Of a DNA stretch of 15,229 nt, positions 6,410 to 14,530 are shown in pieces. The stretch is from the NCBI GenBank assembly GCA_027073875.1, contig JALTEO010000425.1, positions 1 to 15,229 of the forward strand, read 5' to 3'. The notes under the pieces are model-generated. The model did not search any database, was not told where the DNA came from, and worked only from the letters and a program-made list of their open reading frames with translations. This stretch comes from Bacteroidales bacterium (GTDB lineage Bacteria > Bacteroidota > Bacteroidia > Bacteroidales > JALTDM01). Positions within the stretch are counted from its first letter, which is position 1. Every line of letters starts with the position of its first letter. Made by a program: the position numbers and the translations under genes.

Positions 6410-7581
6410 TGGTTGTCGTGTCGAAAAAAATAATCATCATACTAATTTTGTTAAGCACAGAATTTATTTTTGGTCAGAACATTAAAGTTAATATTTTCAG
6501 CACTATAAAAACAACTTCTGCCATTTTCTCGCCACAAAAAGGCAGCTATTTGTTTATTGCCGATGGCGATACACTAAAGACAATTACCAATCAGAACATT
6601 CTGAACTTTATTGAACAAGGCGATTCAATTTTAGTGAAAGGTATATTGAAAACATACGGTACTTTCAAACAAATTAAATTGATTGCAACAGACGAATACA
6701 ATTATTTCAGAATCAAACCCATATCTCCTGCAAAAGAAGCTCGTGCTTATGATGACAATCTATTGGTTTGGACAAATAATGAGGGATTGATTTTAGTCAA
6801 TGATGTTTATCTTGAAAACTATGTTGCCGGCGTTGTACAAAGTGAATCGGGCATCAAATCCACACTTGAATATTACAAGACACAAGCTATTTTGTGTCGT
6901 ACTTTTGCACTCAAGACATGGAACAAATTTTCCGATCAGGGCTACAATCTGTGCGATAATGTCAACTGCCAAGTATATTTTGGCAAAGCAACCAAAAACT
7001 ACGAAATTGTAGAAGCGGCATATGCTACCAAAGATCTTGTGATTGTTGACACAACTAATAATCTGATTTTTGCAACATTTTATTCCAACTGTGGTGGGGA
7101 AACTTCCAATTCGGAAGATGTATGGCAGAAAAAAATCAGCTACCTGCGTTCCATCCCGGATTCGTTCTGTTTACACAGCCATAATGCTGTGTGGCAAAAA
7201 ACCATTCTTAAGTCAAAATGGCAAAAATATCTCATACGGCATGGTTTTCATTTACCTGCAAAACCGGATTTTTCATTTACACAACAGCACCGAAAGAAAT
7301 ACTATAAGATTGGTAATGATTCTATCTTAACCACAGATATTCGTTACGACTGGCATCTAAAATCTGCTTTTTTTGATATTGTCCCTATTGATGGCAAATT
7401 GTTATTTAACGGTCGCGGTTACGGACATGGTGTAGGTCTATGTCAAGAAGGAGCCATGGAAATGAGTAAAAAGAAATTCAACTACGAAGAAATTTTACAT
7501 TTCTATTACACAGGTATCAAAATTGTGAATCTGTTTACCCTGCCACAAGCAAATCTACCTATTTCGATGAAAAAAAAATAA
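6409..7581 (+). CDS. Secreted SpoIID/LytB-domain protein
   Basis: The protein is 390 residues with an N-terminal signal segment (KKIIIILILLSTEFIFGQ, about 6-23), so it is exported. The centre carries the SpoIID domain: VYLENYVAGVVQSESG (133-148) with the Glu at 146 matching the catalytic Glu of SpoIID, then YKTQAILCRTFALKTW (156-171). FYSNCGGETSNSEDVW (224-239) and FNGRGYGHGVGLCQEGAMEM (333-352) follow. SpoIID is a lytic transglycosylase acting on peptidoglycan glycans lacking stem peptides; homologues occur widely in non-sporulating bacteria. Extra cysteines (163, 182, 187, 228) could form disulfides in the periplasm. It overlaps lpxB by one base, a natural pairing of envelope genes. The ATG at 6409 is followed by GTT GTC GTG, so the GTG at 6418 (or a nearby codon) is a possible alternative start. 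Confidence 0.85.
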   Translation: MVVVSKKIIIILILLSTEFIFGQNIKVNIFSTIKTTSAIFSPQKGSYLFIADGDTLKTITNQNILNFIEQGDSILVKGILKTYGTFKQIKLIATDEYNYFRIKPISPAKEARAYDDNLLVWTNNEGLILVNDVYLENYVAGVVQSESGIKSTLEYYKTQAILCRTFALKTWNKFSDQGYNLCDNVNCQVYFGKATKNYEIVEAAYATKDLVIVDTTNNLIFATFYSNCGGETSNSEDVWQKKISYLRSIPDSFCLHSHNAVWQKTILKSKWQKYLIRHGFHLPAKPDFSFTQQHRKKYYKIGNDSILTTDIRYDWHLKSAFFDIVPIDGKLLFNGRGYGHGVGLCQEGAMEMSKKKFNYEEILHFYYTGIKIVNLFTLPQANLPISMKKK

Positions 7582-7589
7582 AGCTGATG

Positions 7590-7818
7590 GTTACTACTCA
7601 GCAGTGAAGTATTACCAAAACCTTTGCCAATAGTTTTCCCATGTCAGTATAGTAATAACCTAAAAGCTTTGTGAGTCTTTGTGAAAACTTTGAGCAACTT
7701 TGTGAAAAAAACAGAATATCACAAAGAACACTAAGAACCCCAGAGTTACACAAAGAAAAAATATATAAGTTTGGCTAATATTCTAAACAATTACCATTTA
7801 TGTTTACTAAGTAGTAAC
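7590..7818. repeat. Composite inverted-repeat element between convergent genes
   Basis: The spacer 7582-7825 has no gene. GTTACTACTCAG (7590-7601) and, inverted, CTAAGTAGTAAC (7807-7818) match at 11 of 12 bases and bracket it like terminal repeats. Inside are heptamers CTTTGTG at 7667, 7677 and 7698, with a variant CTTTGAG at 7688. The reverse form CACAAAG follows at 7720 and 7749, giving a large imperfect palindrome. CTTTGTG-rich palindromes are widespread between genes in Bacteroidota. The bracketing arms raise the possibility of a small non-autonomous element, and the palindrome may also end transcription from both sides. No target duplication is obvious. Confidence 0.55.
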
Positions 7819-7825
7819 TATCTAA

Positions 7826-8680
7826 TTAATTCTCCCTAAACTTAAACGGAATTGGCTCTACGGTATAGCCCTTTTTTCGTATCAGGGCAATAACACCATT
7901 TTTCCCCGGTAAATGTGCCGCTCCAATGGCATTAAAGGTAGGTTGCTTTTTGCAATATTGAATAATGTGTTTTGCCATACCTTTATTGCGTTTTGTCAGC
8001 AGTGCTTCTTCAAAATTTGAAGGCAGTGTTGTGTCTTTCATCAGTTCAGCAAATTTATTAAAGTCGGCATGCAGATAAGCATTTAATAATTCCTCATAGT
8101 TTGCCCGTGTCGTGTCGCGAACAGTCTGCATCAACATTTTTGCCTGATCGGGCAACGAAATAGCTTTAATCGCACCCAATTGATCTTCCAATTTTTCAAT
8201 ACCCAGTATAATTTTCTGATGAGACTTGGCATAATTAAAAAAGTATAAGTCCAATGCCTTACCCTCATCCTTAGGCATATCCATTTGCGAAAGTTGAGAT
8301 TCCAAGAAAAACGGCTTCATTTTATTATACAACAAAACACCCGTCCCCATTTTCTTCTTCATATAATTATCCAAATATTTGTAATCGGAATCTGATAAAA
8401 GCTCATTTAATGTATGCTTCTTCATCAACATTTCCTTTTTCATGGCTTCCATATCTATTTTTTCGGGATTCAGTTCCATCGCATACGCTTCTACGGCATT
8501 CAATTTATCATATACAATGCTATCAAACCGGAAAACGCGTTTGTCCTGAATGTGAATAGTGCCATATAAATACGAAGTATCACGCAATCCTTTGCCGTAA
8601 ATCTTCCACAAGAGACTTTGAGCATTTCCTTGAAATAATAAGCCGACTAAGGCAATAACTGTAAAAATTATTCTTTTCAT
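7826..8680 (-). CDS. TraB/GumN family secreted protein
   Basis: The protein is 284 residues with a signal peptide (MKRIIFTVIALVGLLFQGNA, cut near residue 20-21). The TraB/GumN (PF01963) signatures are present: YLYGTIHIQD with GTIH at 40-43, a conserved acidic AMELNPE (67-73), and LGIEKLEDQ in the middle. NAIGAAHLPGKNGVIALIRK (250-269) follows near the C-terminus with GAAH at 253-256. The two GTIH/GAxH motifs are the expected metal-binding pair of this family. Relatives include eukaryotic Tiki metalloproteases and the plasmid protein TraB, but most bacterial members have no known substrate. It lies 87 bases after dtd on the same strand and may be co-transcribed with it or have its own weak promoter. 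Confidence 0.88.
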   Translation of the reverse strand: MKRIIFTVIALVGLLFQGNAQSLLWKIYGKGLRDTSYLYGTIHIQDKRVFRFDSIVYDKLNAVEAYAMELNPEKIDMEAMKKEMLMKKHTLNELLSDSDYKYLDNYMKKKMGTGVLLYNKMKPFFLESQLSQMDMPKDEGKALDLYFFNYAKSHQKIILGIEKLEDQLGAIKAISLPDQAKMLMQTVRDTTRANYEELLNAYLHADFNKFAELMKDTTLPSNFEEALLTKRNKGMAKHIIQYCKKQPTFNAIGAAHLPGKNGVIALIRKKGYTVEPIPFKFREN

Positions 8681-8767
8681 TTTCTTATTTTTTACAAAGT
8701 AATATCAAAAAACAATGCAAAATATTTAAAAAAAGTTAAATAGGGGTATCGATAATTTCAATAAAAG

Positions 8768-9220
8768 TCATTCCTTATTTTTAGTGTCTATCAAAATAGT
8801 TACAGGACCGTCATTTACTGATGATACCGCCATATGTGCACCAAAAACTCCGGATTGAATTTTCAGCTTATCGGTTTTTGAAAATTCGGCAATGAAATAA
8901 TTATATAATGGGTTTGCCTTTTCCGGCTCCGCAGCACGGATATATGACGGGCGATTGCCTTTTTTTGTTTTTGCGTAAAGTGTAAACTGACTAATAATCA
9001 AGACTTCACCGTTTACATCAAGCAATGATAAGTTCATCACACCTTTTTCATCATCGAAAATCCGAAGTTGACTGATTTTTTTTACCAACCAATCAACATC
9101 GGTTTCATCATCGGCATCTTCTATTCCGAGATAAATTAGGCAACCGCGATTAATTTGCCCTGCCACTTTTCCTGCAACTTTCACTGTAGCTTCTGTAACC
9201 CGTTGAACAACAACTCTCAT
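8768..9220 (-). CDS. dtd: D-aminoacyl-tRNA deacylase
   Basis: DTD hydrolyses D-aminoacyl-tRNAs, and mischarged glycyl-tRNA(Ala), recycling tRNA and preventing D-residue incorporation. It acts in the cytoplasm as a homodimer. The 150 residues match the family length. The start MRVVVQRVTEATVKV is classical. SQFTLYA (77-83) carries the SQFTL active-site motif, RPSYIRAAEP (90-99) is conserved, and NDGPVTILID (136-145) holds the Gly-cisPro motif that gives chiral selectivity. No missing key residue is seen. The spacer upstream (9221-9374) contains only a short hairpin. Confidence 0.97.
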   Translation of the reverse strand: MRVVVQRVTEATVKVAGKVAGQINRGCLIYLGIEDADDETDVDWLVKKISQLRIFDDEKGVMNLSLLDVNGEVLIISQFTLYAKTKKGNRPSYIRAAEPEKANPLYNYFIAEFSKTDKLKIQSGVFGAHMAVSSVNDGPVTILIDTKNKE

Positions 9221-9286
9221 TTCTTTTTATTTTGTGAAATTGTTACCACTTATCAATAAATTAATTCTCAAAATGTTTTGTCACAA

Positions 9287-9309
9287 TTTTGGTGCTTCGC
9301 AAACCAAAA
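9287..9309. other. Small hairpin downstream of xseA
   Basis: TTTTGGT (9287-9293) faces ACCAAAA (9303-9309), with an inner GC/GC pair around a short loop. It lies 66-88 bases past the xseA stop in the transcript direction. There is no strong U-run, so a terminator role is only possible. The rest of 9221-9374 shows nothing I can name. Confidence 0.35.
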
Positions 9310-9374
9310 TACCGCCAAAACGATTAGCTTTTATATATTTTAGACCCGTGATAAAGCAACTGGTCTATTGAATT

Positions 9375-10787
9375 TCAATCATTTGAGTGTACTAAATCAT
9401 CACCTGAAATCTGCTTATCAATAACTTTTGTTTTCACTGTTCCTTTTGTAAAATATATCTGCACCGTATCGTCTATTGCAATCTGCTCTATGCCTTTAAT
9501 AATCTTCCCTGAGTCATCCGTTATTAAATGATAACCGCGTTTCAATAAATTTTCGGGTTGTAAAATCTTAACTTTTTCCGAAAGATTATCCAATTGTTGC
9601 TTTTGCTGTTCCATAGTTAAATGGGTACTTCGTTTCAAAGTGTCAAAATAATTTTCAAGCAGGCGTTCCTTTTGATTAAAAACCGTATGGATGAGCAATT
9701 TGACTTTCTCCGGCAAATAATCCAGTTGCTGTACTTCCATTGCTACCAAATGTAAACTTTGTTCCCTTATATTATTTTGAAACTGCGACAACCGTGATTT
9801 CTCCTGCTGAATACGAAACCCGACACCACTTTTAAATGTAAAGTAAAATTCTTGCAAATGCTGTTGCTCAGTCATCAAAATCTCATTGACCGCTACCTGC
9901 AAATTTTCCTGTAATTCTTGCAGATTTTCATCTTGTTCCCTGAATCGTTGTATCAAAAAGTCTGCCACTGCCGTTGGGGTTTTCAGCGATTGATACGAAA
10001 CAATATCCAACACGGTTTGGTCTTTGGTATGACCAATACCCACCAATACAGGCAACGGGAATTGTGCCACATTTTCGGCAATTATCTTATTGTCAAACGC
10101 ACTTAAATCCAATTTAGCACCACCGCCACGGATAATAACCACGACATCAAAATCATCTATTTGTGCAAAGATATTATCTAATGCCGCTACTACTGATGAT
10201 TCGGTCTTTTCGCCTTGCATCACGGCAGGAAAAAGTTTTACTTGAAAATGATAATGCCACGCATTATTTGTCAACTCATTCAGAAAATCTTCGTATCCGG
10301 CAGCTCCTTCGGAAGAAATTACGGCAATCCGTTGTGGCAGAAGCGGAAAATCCAACTGCTTATTTAATTCCAGCACACCCTCTTCTTCCAATTCTTTTAG
10401 AATCTTCTCGCGTTGCAATGCCATTTCGCCAAGCGTAAAACTCGGATTAATATCCACCACATTCAAACTGTAACCATAAAGCGAATGAAAACGAACTTCC
10501 ACTAAAAGCATCACTTTTAAACCGTTACCAAGAACTTGCCCTGTCGTTTCTTCAAAATATGCCTTCAATAGCGGATAAGTATTTCGCCAAATGGTTGCAC
10601 GGGCACGGGCAAGGTCTTTCCCCGATTTTTCGGCTTTTTCCAATAAATCCAAATAACAATGTCCGTTGGCAGCTTCCTTCATCTCGGCAATCTCTGCCGT
10701 CACCCATAACGGAAAGTCAAATGTCCCTTCCAAAAGGGTTTTTATTGAATCATTTAATTCCGAAAGTGAAACGGTTTGGTCTGACAT
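9375..10787 (-). CDS. xseA: Exodeoxyribonuclease VII large subunit
   Basis: XseA is the catalytic large subunit of exonuclease VII, which degrades single-stranded DNA to oligonucleotides in mismatch repair and recombination. The protein is 470 residues. An OB-fold domain (about 1-115) contains FPLWVTAEIAEMKEAANGHC. The nuclease domain has LPQRIAVISSEGAAGYEDFL (150-169), RGGGAKLDLSAFDNKIIAE (220-238), and GIGHTKDQTVLD (250-261) followed by LKTPTAVADFL. A long Gln/Glu/Leu-rich region, predicted coiled coil, spans about 280-420. A short C-terminal barrel-like segment contains LLKRGYHLITDDSGKII. Its ATG overlaps the stop of the subtilase gene by one base. The small subunit gene xseB, often adjacent, is not found next to it. 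Confidence 0.94.
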   Translation of the reverse strand: MSDQTVSLSELNDSIKTLLEGTFDFPLWVTAEIAEMKEAANGHCYLDLLEKAEKSGKDLARARATIWRNTYPLLKAYFEETTGQVLGNGLKVMLLVEVRFHSLYGYSLNVVDINPSFTLGEMALQREKILKELEEEGVLELNKQLDFPLLPQRIAVISSEGAAGYEDFLNELTNNAWHYHFQVKLFPAVMQGEKTESSVVAALDNIFAQIDDFDVVVIIRGGGAKLDLSAFDNKIIAENVAQFPLPVLVGIGHTKDQTVLDIVSYQSLKTPTAVADFLIQRFREQDENLQELQENLQVAVNEILMTEQQHLQEFYFTFKSGVGFRIQQEKSRLSQFQNNIREQSLHLVAMEVQQLDYLPEKVKLLIHTVFNQKERLLENYFDTLKRSTHLTMEQQKQQLDNLSEKVKILQPENLLKRGYHLITDDSGKIIKGIEQIAIDDTVQIYFTKGTVKTKVIDKQISGDDLVHSND

Positions 10788-12415
10788 CAGAGTTTAACAA
10801 TTTTTCGTTGAAAAACTTGGTTATCGATAACAATCTTTGCCATATATATACCGGCTTGCAAACCTGACAAACCACTAATCCTGAATGTTTTCACCAATGG
10901 TTTATCCGACAAATCAGCATAAAAAACCTGTTCGCCTAATAGGTTATAGAGTCCTATTTCAAGATTTTCGGTATGCGACACAAAAAAGTCAATGATTAAT
11001 TCGTCAGCAACAGGATTCGGATAAAGCAAAAAACTGACATCATTTATTTCCTCTTCTTTAATTCCGGACAACAAGAAAAAAGCTTTTTCAAAATCGGGAA
11101 TACCATATCCGAGAAGCGAGTCAGGATGATTATATTGCGAAGCACTTTTTTCAATAGCGTCTCTAATTTCGTAATTTGTTTTTTCCGGAAATGCCTGCCA
11201 CAGGCAAGCTGCCAATCCGCATGTGATAGGCGATGAAAAAGAAGTGCCGCTACCACCATAAACACTGTCGTTCGGATAAGCAACCATCACATCGGCACCG
11301 GGTGAAGCCACACTGGGTTTTATGCGTCCATCGGCAGAAGGACCGGTAGAACTAAATGCTGCATAATTACCGGATAAATCTACTGCCCCAACAGTTAACA
11401 CATCTATGGCATCGGCAGGTGTAGAAATATAATGCCACGGGTCATCACCTGAGTTTCCGGCACTACAGACGACCAATATGCCTTTTGCAAAAGCCATATC
11501 CGCCCCAATGGCAATTCTGGTAGTAACACCATTCATATCGGCATAGGAATGATTTTGTATAGAATCGTCAAAAGTCGTATATCCCAATGAAGTATTGATT
11601 AAATCAGCTCCGGCACTATCGGCATATTCCGCCGCAGTTACCCAATTATCTTCTTCAATCAAATATTCCGTATTGGCATCTTCCGAACGCAAGAGTAAGA
11701 ATGAAGCTTTTGGTGCCGTTCCCACAAAATAGCCGGGATCGTTAGTAGCCATCGTAGATAACACCGACATACCGTGCGAATGAGCACCATAAGTAATCGT
11801 ATCATCAGTCACAAAATCATACGCTGCAATAATGCGGTTATCGTATCGCAAAGAATCAAACAAGTGCATTTGATTTACATGATAAAATCCTGCATCTAAA
11901 ATAGCAATCAGCATACTATCACCACGATATCCGTTCTGATGCAGATAATTACCGTGTAGCATCGAAATTTGGTCTGTTCCCAATCCATAATCTGTTGACT
12001 TTATTGTCATAGAGACATTAATGGTTTTTCTGTCATGTAATTTAAAAAGTAATGGTTTTGTCTTTTGATGATAAGCCACAAAGCTAAGATTTTCAATAGT
12101 ATCCATTAAGAGAGAATCGTCTGTAACCACCGTAACACCATTAAGCCATTTGGAAACATTGGTTATTTGCAAACCTAAACTTTTCAAACTGTCAACATAA
12201 AAAGAGCTTACAGGCAAGTCGGTAGAATCCAAAGAGATACCTTGCTTCTGTCGTCTGTCTAAAGCACGCTGCGACAAAAACTGTAACGGCTGCGATAAGG
12301 AAAATGAGTTGTGTTGCTTGTCAGTAAATGCTACCCAATAATGTGGAGATGTTTGCCCGTAAACAGACATAAATACAACCAAAAGAACAAAAGCAATTGA
12401 TAACTTTTTGAACAT
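10787..12415 (-). CDS. Subtilisin-family (S8) serine protease with type IX secretion sorting domain
   Basis: The protein is 542 residues. A signal peptide (1-20, ending in FMSVYG before QTS) is followed by a propeptide-like region with HYWVAFTDK and FLSQRALDRRQKQGI, a pattern common in Bacteroidota subtilases. The peptidase S8 domain has Asp174 in AILDAGF, His214 in HSHGMSVLSTMA, oxyanion Asn321 in CSAGNSG, and Ser392 in GGSGTSFSSP, so the triad is complete. Residues from about 462 onward (FLLYPNPVADELII ... NLLGEQVF ... LQAGIYMAKIVI) form a type A Por sorting domain, sending the mature enzyme through the type IX system to the surface or outside. It starts 14 bases after the MORN-repeat gene and its stop overlaps the xseA start (TGATG). 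A purine-rich GAGGGAG precedes the ATG closely. The substrate is unknown. Confidence 0.93.
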   Translation of the reverse strand: MFKKLSIAFVLLVVFMSVYGQTSPHYWVAFTDKQHNSFSLSQPLQFLSQRALDRRQKQGISLDSTDLPVSSFYVDSLKSLGLQITNVSKWLNGVTVVTDDSLLMDTIENLSFVAYHQKTKPLLFKLHDRKTINVSMTIKSTDYGLGTDQISMLHGNYLHQNGYRGDSMLIAILDAGFYHVNQMHLFDSLRYDNRIIAAYDFVTDDTITYGAHSHGMSVLSTMATNDPGYFVGTAPKASFLLLRSEDANTEYLIEEDNWVTAAEYADSAGADLINTSLGYTTFDDSIQNHSYADMNGVTTRIAIGADMAFAKGILVVCSAGNSGDDPWHYISTPADAIDVLTVGAVDLSGNYAAFSSTGPSADGRIKPSVASPGADVMVAYPNDSVYGGSGTSFSSPITCGLAACLWQAFPEKTNYEIRDAIEKSASQYNHPDSLLGYGIPDFEKAFFLLSGIKEEEINDVSFLLYPNPVADELIIDFFVSHTENLEIGLYNLLGEQVFYADLSDKPLVKTFRISGLSGLQAGIYMAKIVIDNQVFQRKIVKL

Positions 12416-12429
12416 TACTCCCTCTCTGC

Positions 12430-12867
12430 TTAATTTTTAAACTGGTGAAATGACGGATTCTCTACCCTTTTACCTTTTTCGTCCCACGAAACCTGTTTAA
12501 TATTTTTATCCATATAGAAATTAATCTCGGATTTCTTTTTACCGTTTTTATAATAATAGGTGGTCTTTCCGTGCTTCATTCCTTTCTTATATTCGGTAGT
12601 TCTCTTCAGTGTTCCGTTTTTATAAATCCATTTCCATTCACCTGTTTTCAAACCATTAATAAATTGTCCCGTAACAGCTACTTTTTTTGTTTTAGGAAAA
12701 TTCAAATGACATTTCCCTGTATAAGGATGAACAGTATCCGGCAACAAATAATAAATCTTTTCATGACCCCTGTGCCATAAGCGATTATAGTCCACATCTT
12801 GCTGAGTGGTTTGCGATAAAGCACTAAATCCCAATCCTATAAAAATAAAAAATAAAAAATTCCGCAT
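12430..12867 (-). CDS. Secreted MORN-repeat (YwqK-like) protein
   Basis: The protein is 145 residues from the ATG at 12867. An in-frame TTG two codons further upstream is less likely as start. A signal peptide (MRNFLFFIFIGLGFSALS, then Q) is followed by tandem MORN-variant repeats. These include GQFINGLKTGEWKWIYKNG, LKRTTEYKKGMKHGKTTYYY and KNGKKKSEINFYMDKN, at about 72-125. Such repeats resemble the YwqK family, sometimes labelled antitoxin, but no toxin gene is adjacent and that label says little here. In Bacteroidota these are usually exported proteins of unknown role. It is the first gene of an apparent operon with the subtilase and xseA, with a good -7 box just upstream. Confidence 0.75.
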   Translation of the reverse strand: MRNFLFFIFIGLGFSALSQTTQQDVDYNRLWHRGHEKIYYLLPDTVHPYTGKCHLNFPKTKKVAVTGQFINGLKTGEWKWIYKNGTLKRTTEYKKGMKHGKTTYYYKNGKKKSEINFYMDKNIKQVSWDEKGKRVENPSFHQFKN

Positions 12868-12888
12868 ATTCAACTTTTTACTAAGCTA

Positions 12889-12896
12889 CAAAGTTA
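12889..12896 (-). promoter_or_regulatory. Probable -7 box for the MORN-subtilase-xseA operon
   Basis: On the - strand TAACTTTG is an exact TAnnTTTG match, 22 bases before the ATG at 12867. This is the same spacing seen upstream of the DUF59 gene. A TTG lies upstream, but its spacing (16 bases) is shorter than usual, so the -33 element is uncertain. Confidence 0.5.
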
Positions 12897-12967
12897 AACG
12901 AAATATCTAAATCAACCCTCATTTTCCTGAAATCTCTAAACTTCAACATTTATTTGTCCCTCATTTA

Positions 12968-13852
12968 CTATTCAATCCAATTAGTTTTTTTCGCTTCTCT
13001 TTTAACTGTTTTTTTGTATTTATATTTTGGATAACCAAACATAATAGAGATAATTGCTTCGTGTTGTTCGGGTATATTAAACATCTGTTTTATTTCCTTA
13101 TCTTTATTTATCGCAGCAGGTATAATTTCGTTCATTGTGCCTCCTAATCCCATCGAATGTATTGCAAGCATTAAATAAGTAGCATAAATCAGACCATTAT
13201 TCGTATGCTCTTCAGCACCTTTATCAGCGTGAAAAATTAATAATGCAGGAGCTCCTCGTGTTATTCTGTCACCATATTTCAGTTTGTAATTTTCTAATTT
13301 TGCCATTGGATACAAATGATTCTTTATCGTATTAAAAGTCTCAATACCCTTTTTGTGCTTAATAATTCTACTAATAATTGGGTTATCAACCCATTTAACG
13401 ATATTGTCGAGAAATTTTTCAACCAATGGTAAAGTGCTCTCAATTTTATCACGATTGTTCATTATTGTTATTTCAACCTTATCCGGTTCTGCTCCGTAAG
13501 GTGCAAAATTCAGAGATGCAAGAATTTTTTCAACAATCTCTTTTTCTACCGGTTTGTTTTTAAAATTCCGCACCGACCTTCGTGTTGCGACAAAATCAAT
13601 ATACTTCTGATAATCAACACTATTTATAGGTAATTTAATGAAATTATCTTCGTAAGTATATTTTGCAATTTTTACTGCATCGGTAGAGCAAACAGCCATA
13701 CATTGACCACATTCCAAGCAAATTTTCTCTCTTTCAGGTATAAAATTTACCAATCCATTTTCATCAACGCCGATTATATTGACAGGACAAACCTCAATGC
13801 AAAGCTTACATTTCTCACATTTTTTCTGATCAACTATATTTTTTGCTTTCAT
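12968..13852 (-). CDS. Ferredoxin (2x[4Fe-4S])-nitroreductase fusion protein
   Basis: The protein is 294 residues. The N-terminal domain has two cysteine clusters: C12, C15, C18, C22-Pro (CEKCKLCIEVCP) and C45, C48, C51, C55 (CLECGQCMAVCS). This is a bacterial-type double [4Fe-4S] ferredoxin in which the second cluster lacks the usual final Pro. From about residue 85 onward is an FMN-binding nitroreductase-like domain, starting YIDFVATRRSVRNFKNKPVE. It contains RITRGAPALLIFHAD and a GL-YATYLMLAIHSMGLGG segment. Such fusions pass electrons from ferredoxin-type donors to flavin and reduce unknown substrates, typically in anaerobes. It is the last gene of a three-gene operon, starting four bases after the stop of the DUF6064 gene, and is AT-rich. 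The substrate is unknown. Confidence 0.88.
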   Translation of the reverse strand: MKAKNIVDQKKCEKCKLCIEVCPVNIIGVDENGLVNFIPEREKICLECGQCMAVCSTDAVKIAKYTYEDNFIKLPINSVDYQKYIDFVATRRSVRNFKNKPVEKEIVEKILASLNFAPYGAEPDKVEITIMNNRDKIESTLPLVEKFLDNIVKWVDNPIISRIIKHKKGIETFNTIKNHLYPMAKLENYKLKYGDRITRGAPALLIFHADKGAEEHTNNGLIYATYLMLAIHSMGLGGTMNEIIPAAINKDKEIKQMFNIPEQHEAIISIMFGYPKYKYKKTVKREAKKTNWIE

Positions 13853-13856
13853 CAGG

Positions 13857-14522
13857 TTATTGCTTTCTCGTTAAAAAAATATCTTTGAAATATATAATCA
13901 TCAACAATGTACCAAAAACACCTGCCAATGCGTATAGATAATCAAATGTTGCTCCGTAAATTGCAACGGAAATGCCTGTAAATATTGCGTTGATACTAAC
14001 AAGAATAAATAATGGTTTATTTACTTTTGGAATACTGCCTATAAAAATACCAATTAAGCTGATTGTTGTAGGACATTCTGCTCCAAAAAATACCATTTTG
14101 GGATATGTAAATCCTGTAGCAATTTCAACAAGTGGATAAAGGAAAATTCCTGCAATAATAAAAAACCAAGAGATATATCTTAGTCCTTTATTTTCGTTTA
14201 TTTTAACTTTTGTCCAATTAAATATTACATCTAATATTAAGAAAAACGAAACTGACCAAAGTCCAATTCCTCCAATTAGTGCATCTGGTCCCATAAAATC
14301 TTTACCTATATAAATTGAATAACCAGAAAACAAGTAGATAACTGCATAAATTCCCATAAGAATTCTGCTGTTTTTTGCCGAAGGGTTTTTATAAGATTGA
14401 TACAATTGATACAAAACTGCTATTGCAAATGCAATTGGAATAATAAATGCCCAAATTCCCATTTGATTATTAAACCAAACTATTCCATTTAGAATTTGTT
14501 CTACCATTTCTTTGTTATACAT
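13857..14522 (-). CDS. DUF6064-family multi-pass membrane protein
   Basis: The protein is 221 residues with about seven hydrophobic segments (roughly 22-42, 53-72, 83-102, 117-136, 152-172, 179-199, 202-214). LYPLVEIATGFTYPKMVFFG followed by AECPTTI (residues about 128-154) is the signature I associate with DUF6064: a YP-G-YP turn followed by a Cys-Pro-Thr-Thr at the head of a membrane helix. The N-terminal EQILNGIVWFNNQMGIWAF (about 8-26) also fits that family. No enzymatic function is established. A perfect AGGAGG lies eight bases ahead of the ATG, deciding the start. It lies between the ATC-hydrolase-family gene and the ferredoxin-nitroreductase gene, so a membrane partner or carrier role for that pair is an inference only. 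Confidence 0.75.
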   Translation of the reverse strand: MYNKEMVEQILNGIVWFNNQMGIWAFIIPIAFAIAVLYQLYQSYKNPSAKNSRILMGIYAVIYLFSGYSIYIGKDFMGPDALIGGIGLWSVSFFLILDVIFNWTKVKINENKGLRYISWFFIIAGIFLYPLVEIATGFTYPKMVFFGAECPTTISLIGIFIGSIPKVNKPLFILVSINAIFTGISVAIYGATFDYLYALAGVFGTLLMIIYFKDIFLTRKQ

Positions 14523-14530
14523 TTTATGTT

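Noticed and set aside
6409..7581. SpoIID domain as evidence of sporulation
   Set aside because: SpoIID/LytB-domain proteins are common in non-sporulating Gram-negative bacteria, and no other sporulation gene is present.
7667..7755. CTTTGTG repeats as a CRISPR array
   Set aside because: The units are only 7 bases, irregularly spaced and change orientation; there are no cas genes.
9272..9374. Short + strand frame of 32 codons in the dtd-xseA spacer
   Set aside because: It has no promoter or leader signal, spans the hairpin and has no recognisable composition; it is likely chance.
10163..10867. Two + strand open frames (91 and 102 codons) antisense to xseA
   Set aside because: The xseA nuclease and OB-fold motifs account for the sequence; the antisense products have no domain-like pattern.
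12571..12780. + strand 69-codon open frame opposite the MORN-repeat gene
   Set aside because: It mirrors the repeat-coding strand and has no promoter, leader or recognisable product.
12430..12867. MORN/YwqK-like protein as an antitoxin of a toxin-antitoxin pair
   Set aside because: It has a signal peptide and its neighbours are a secreted protease and a nitroreductase; no toxin candidate is present.
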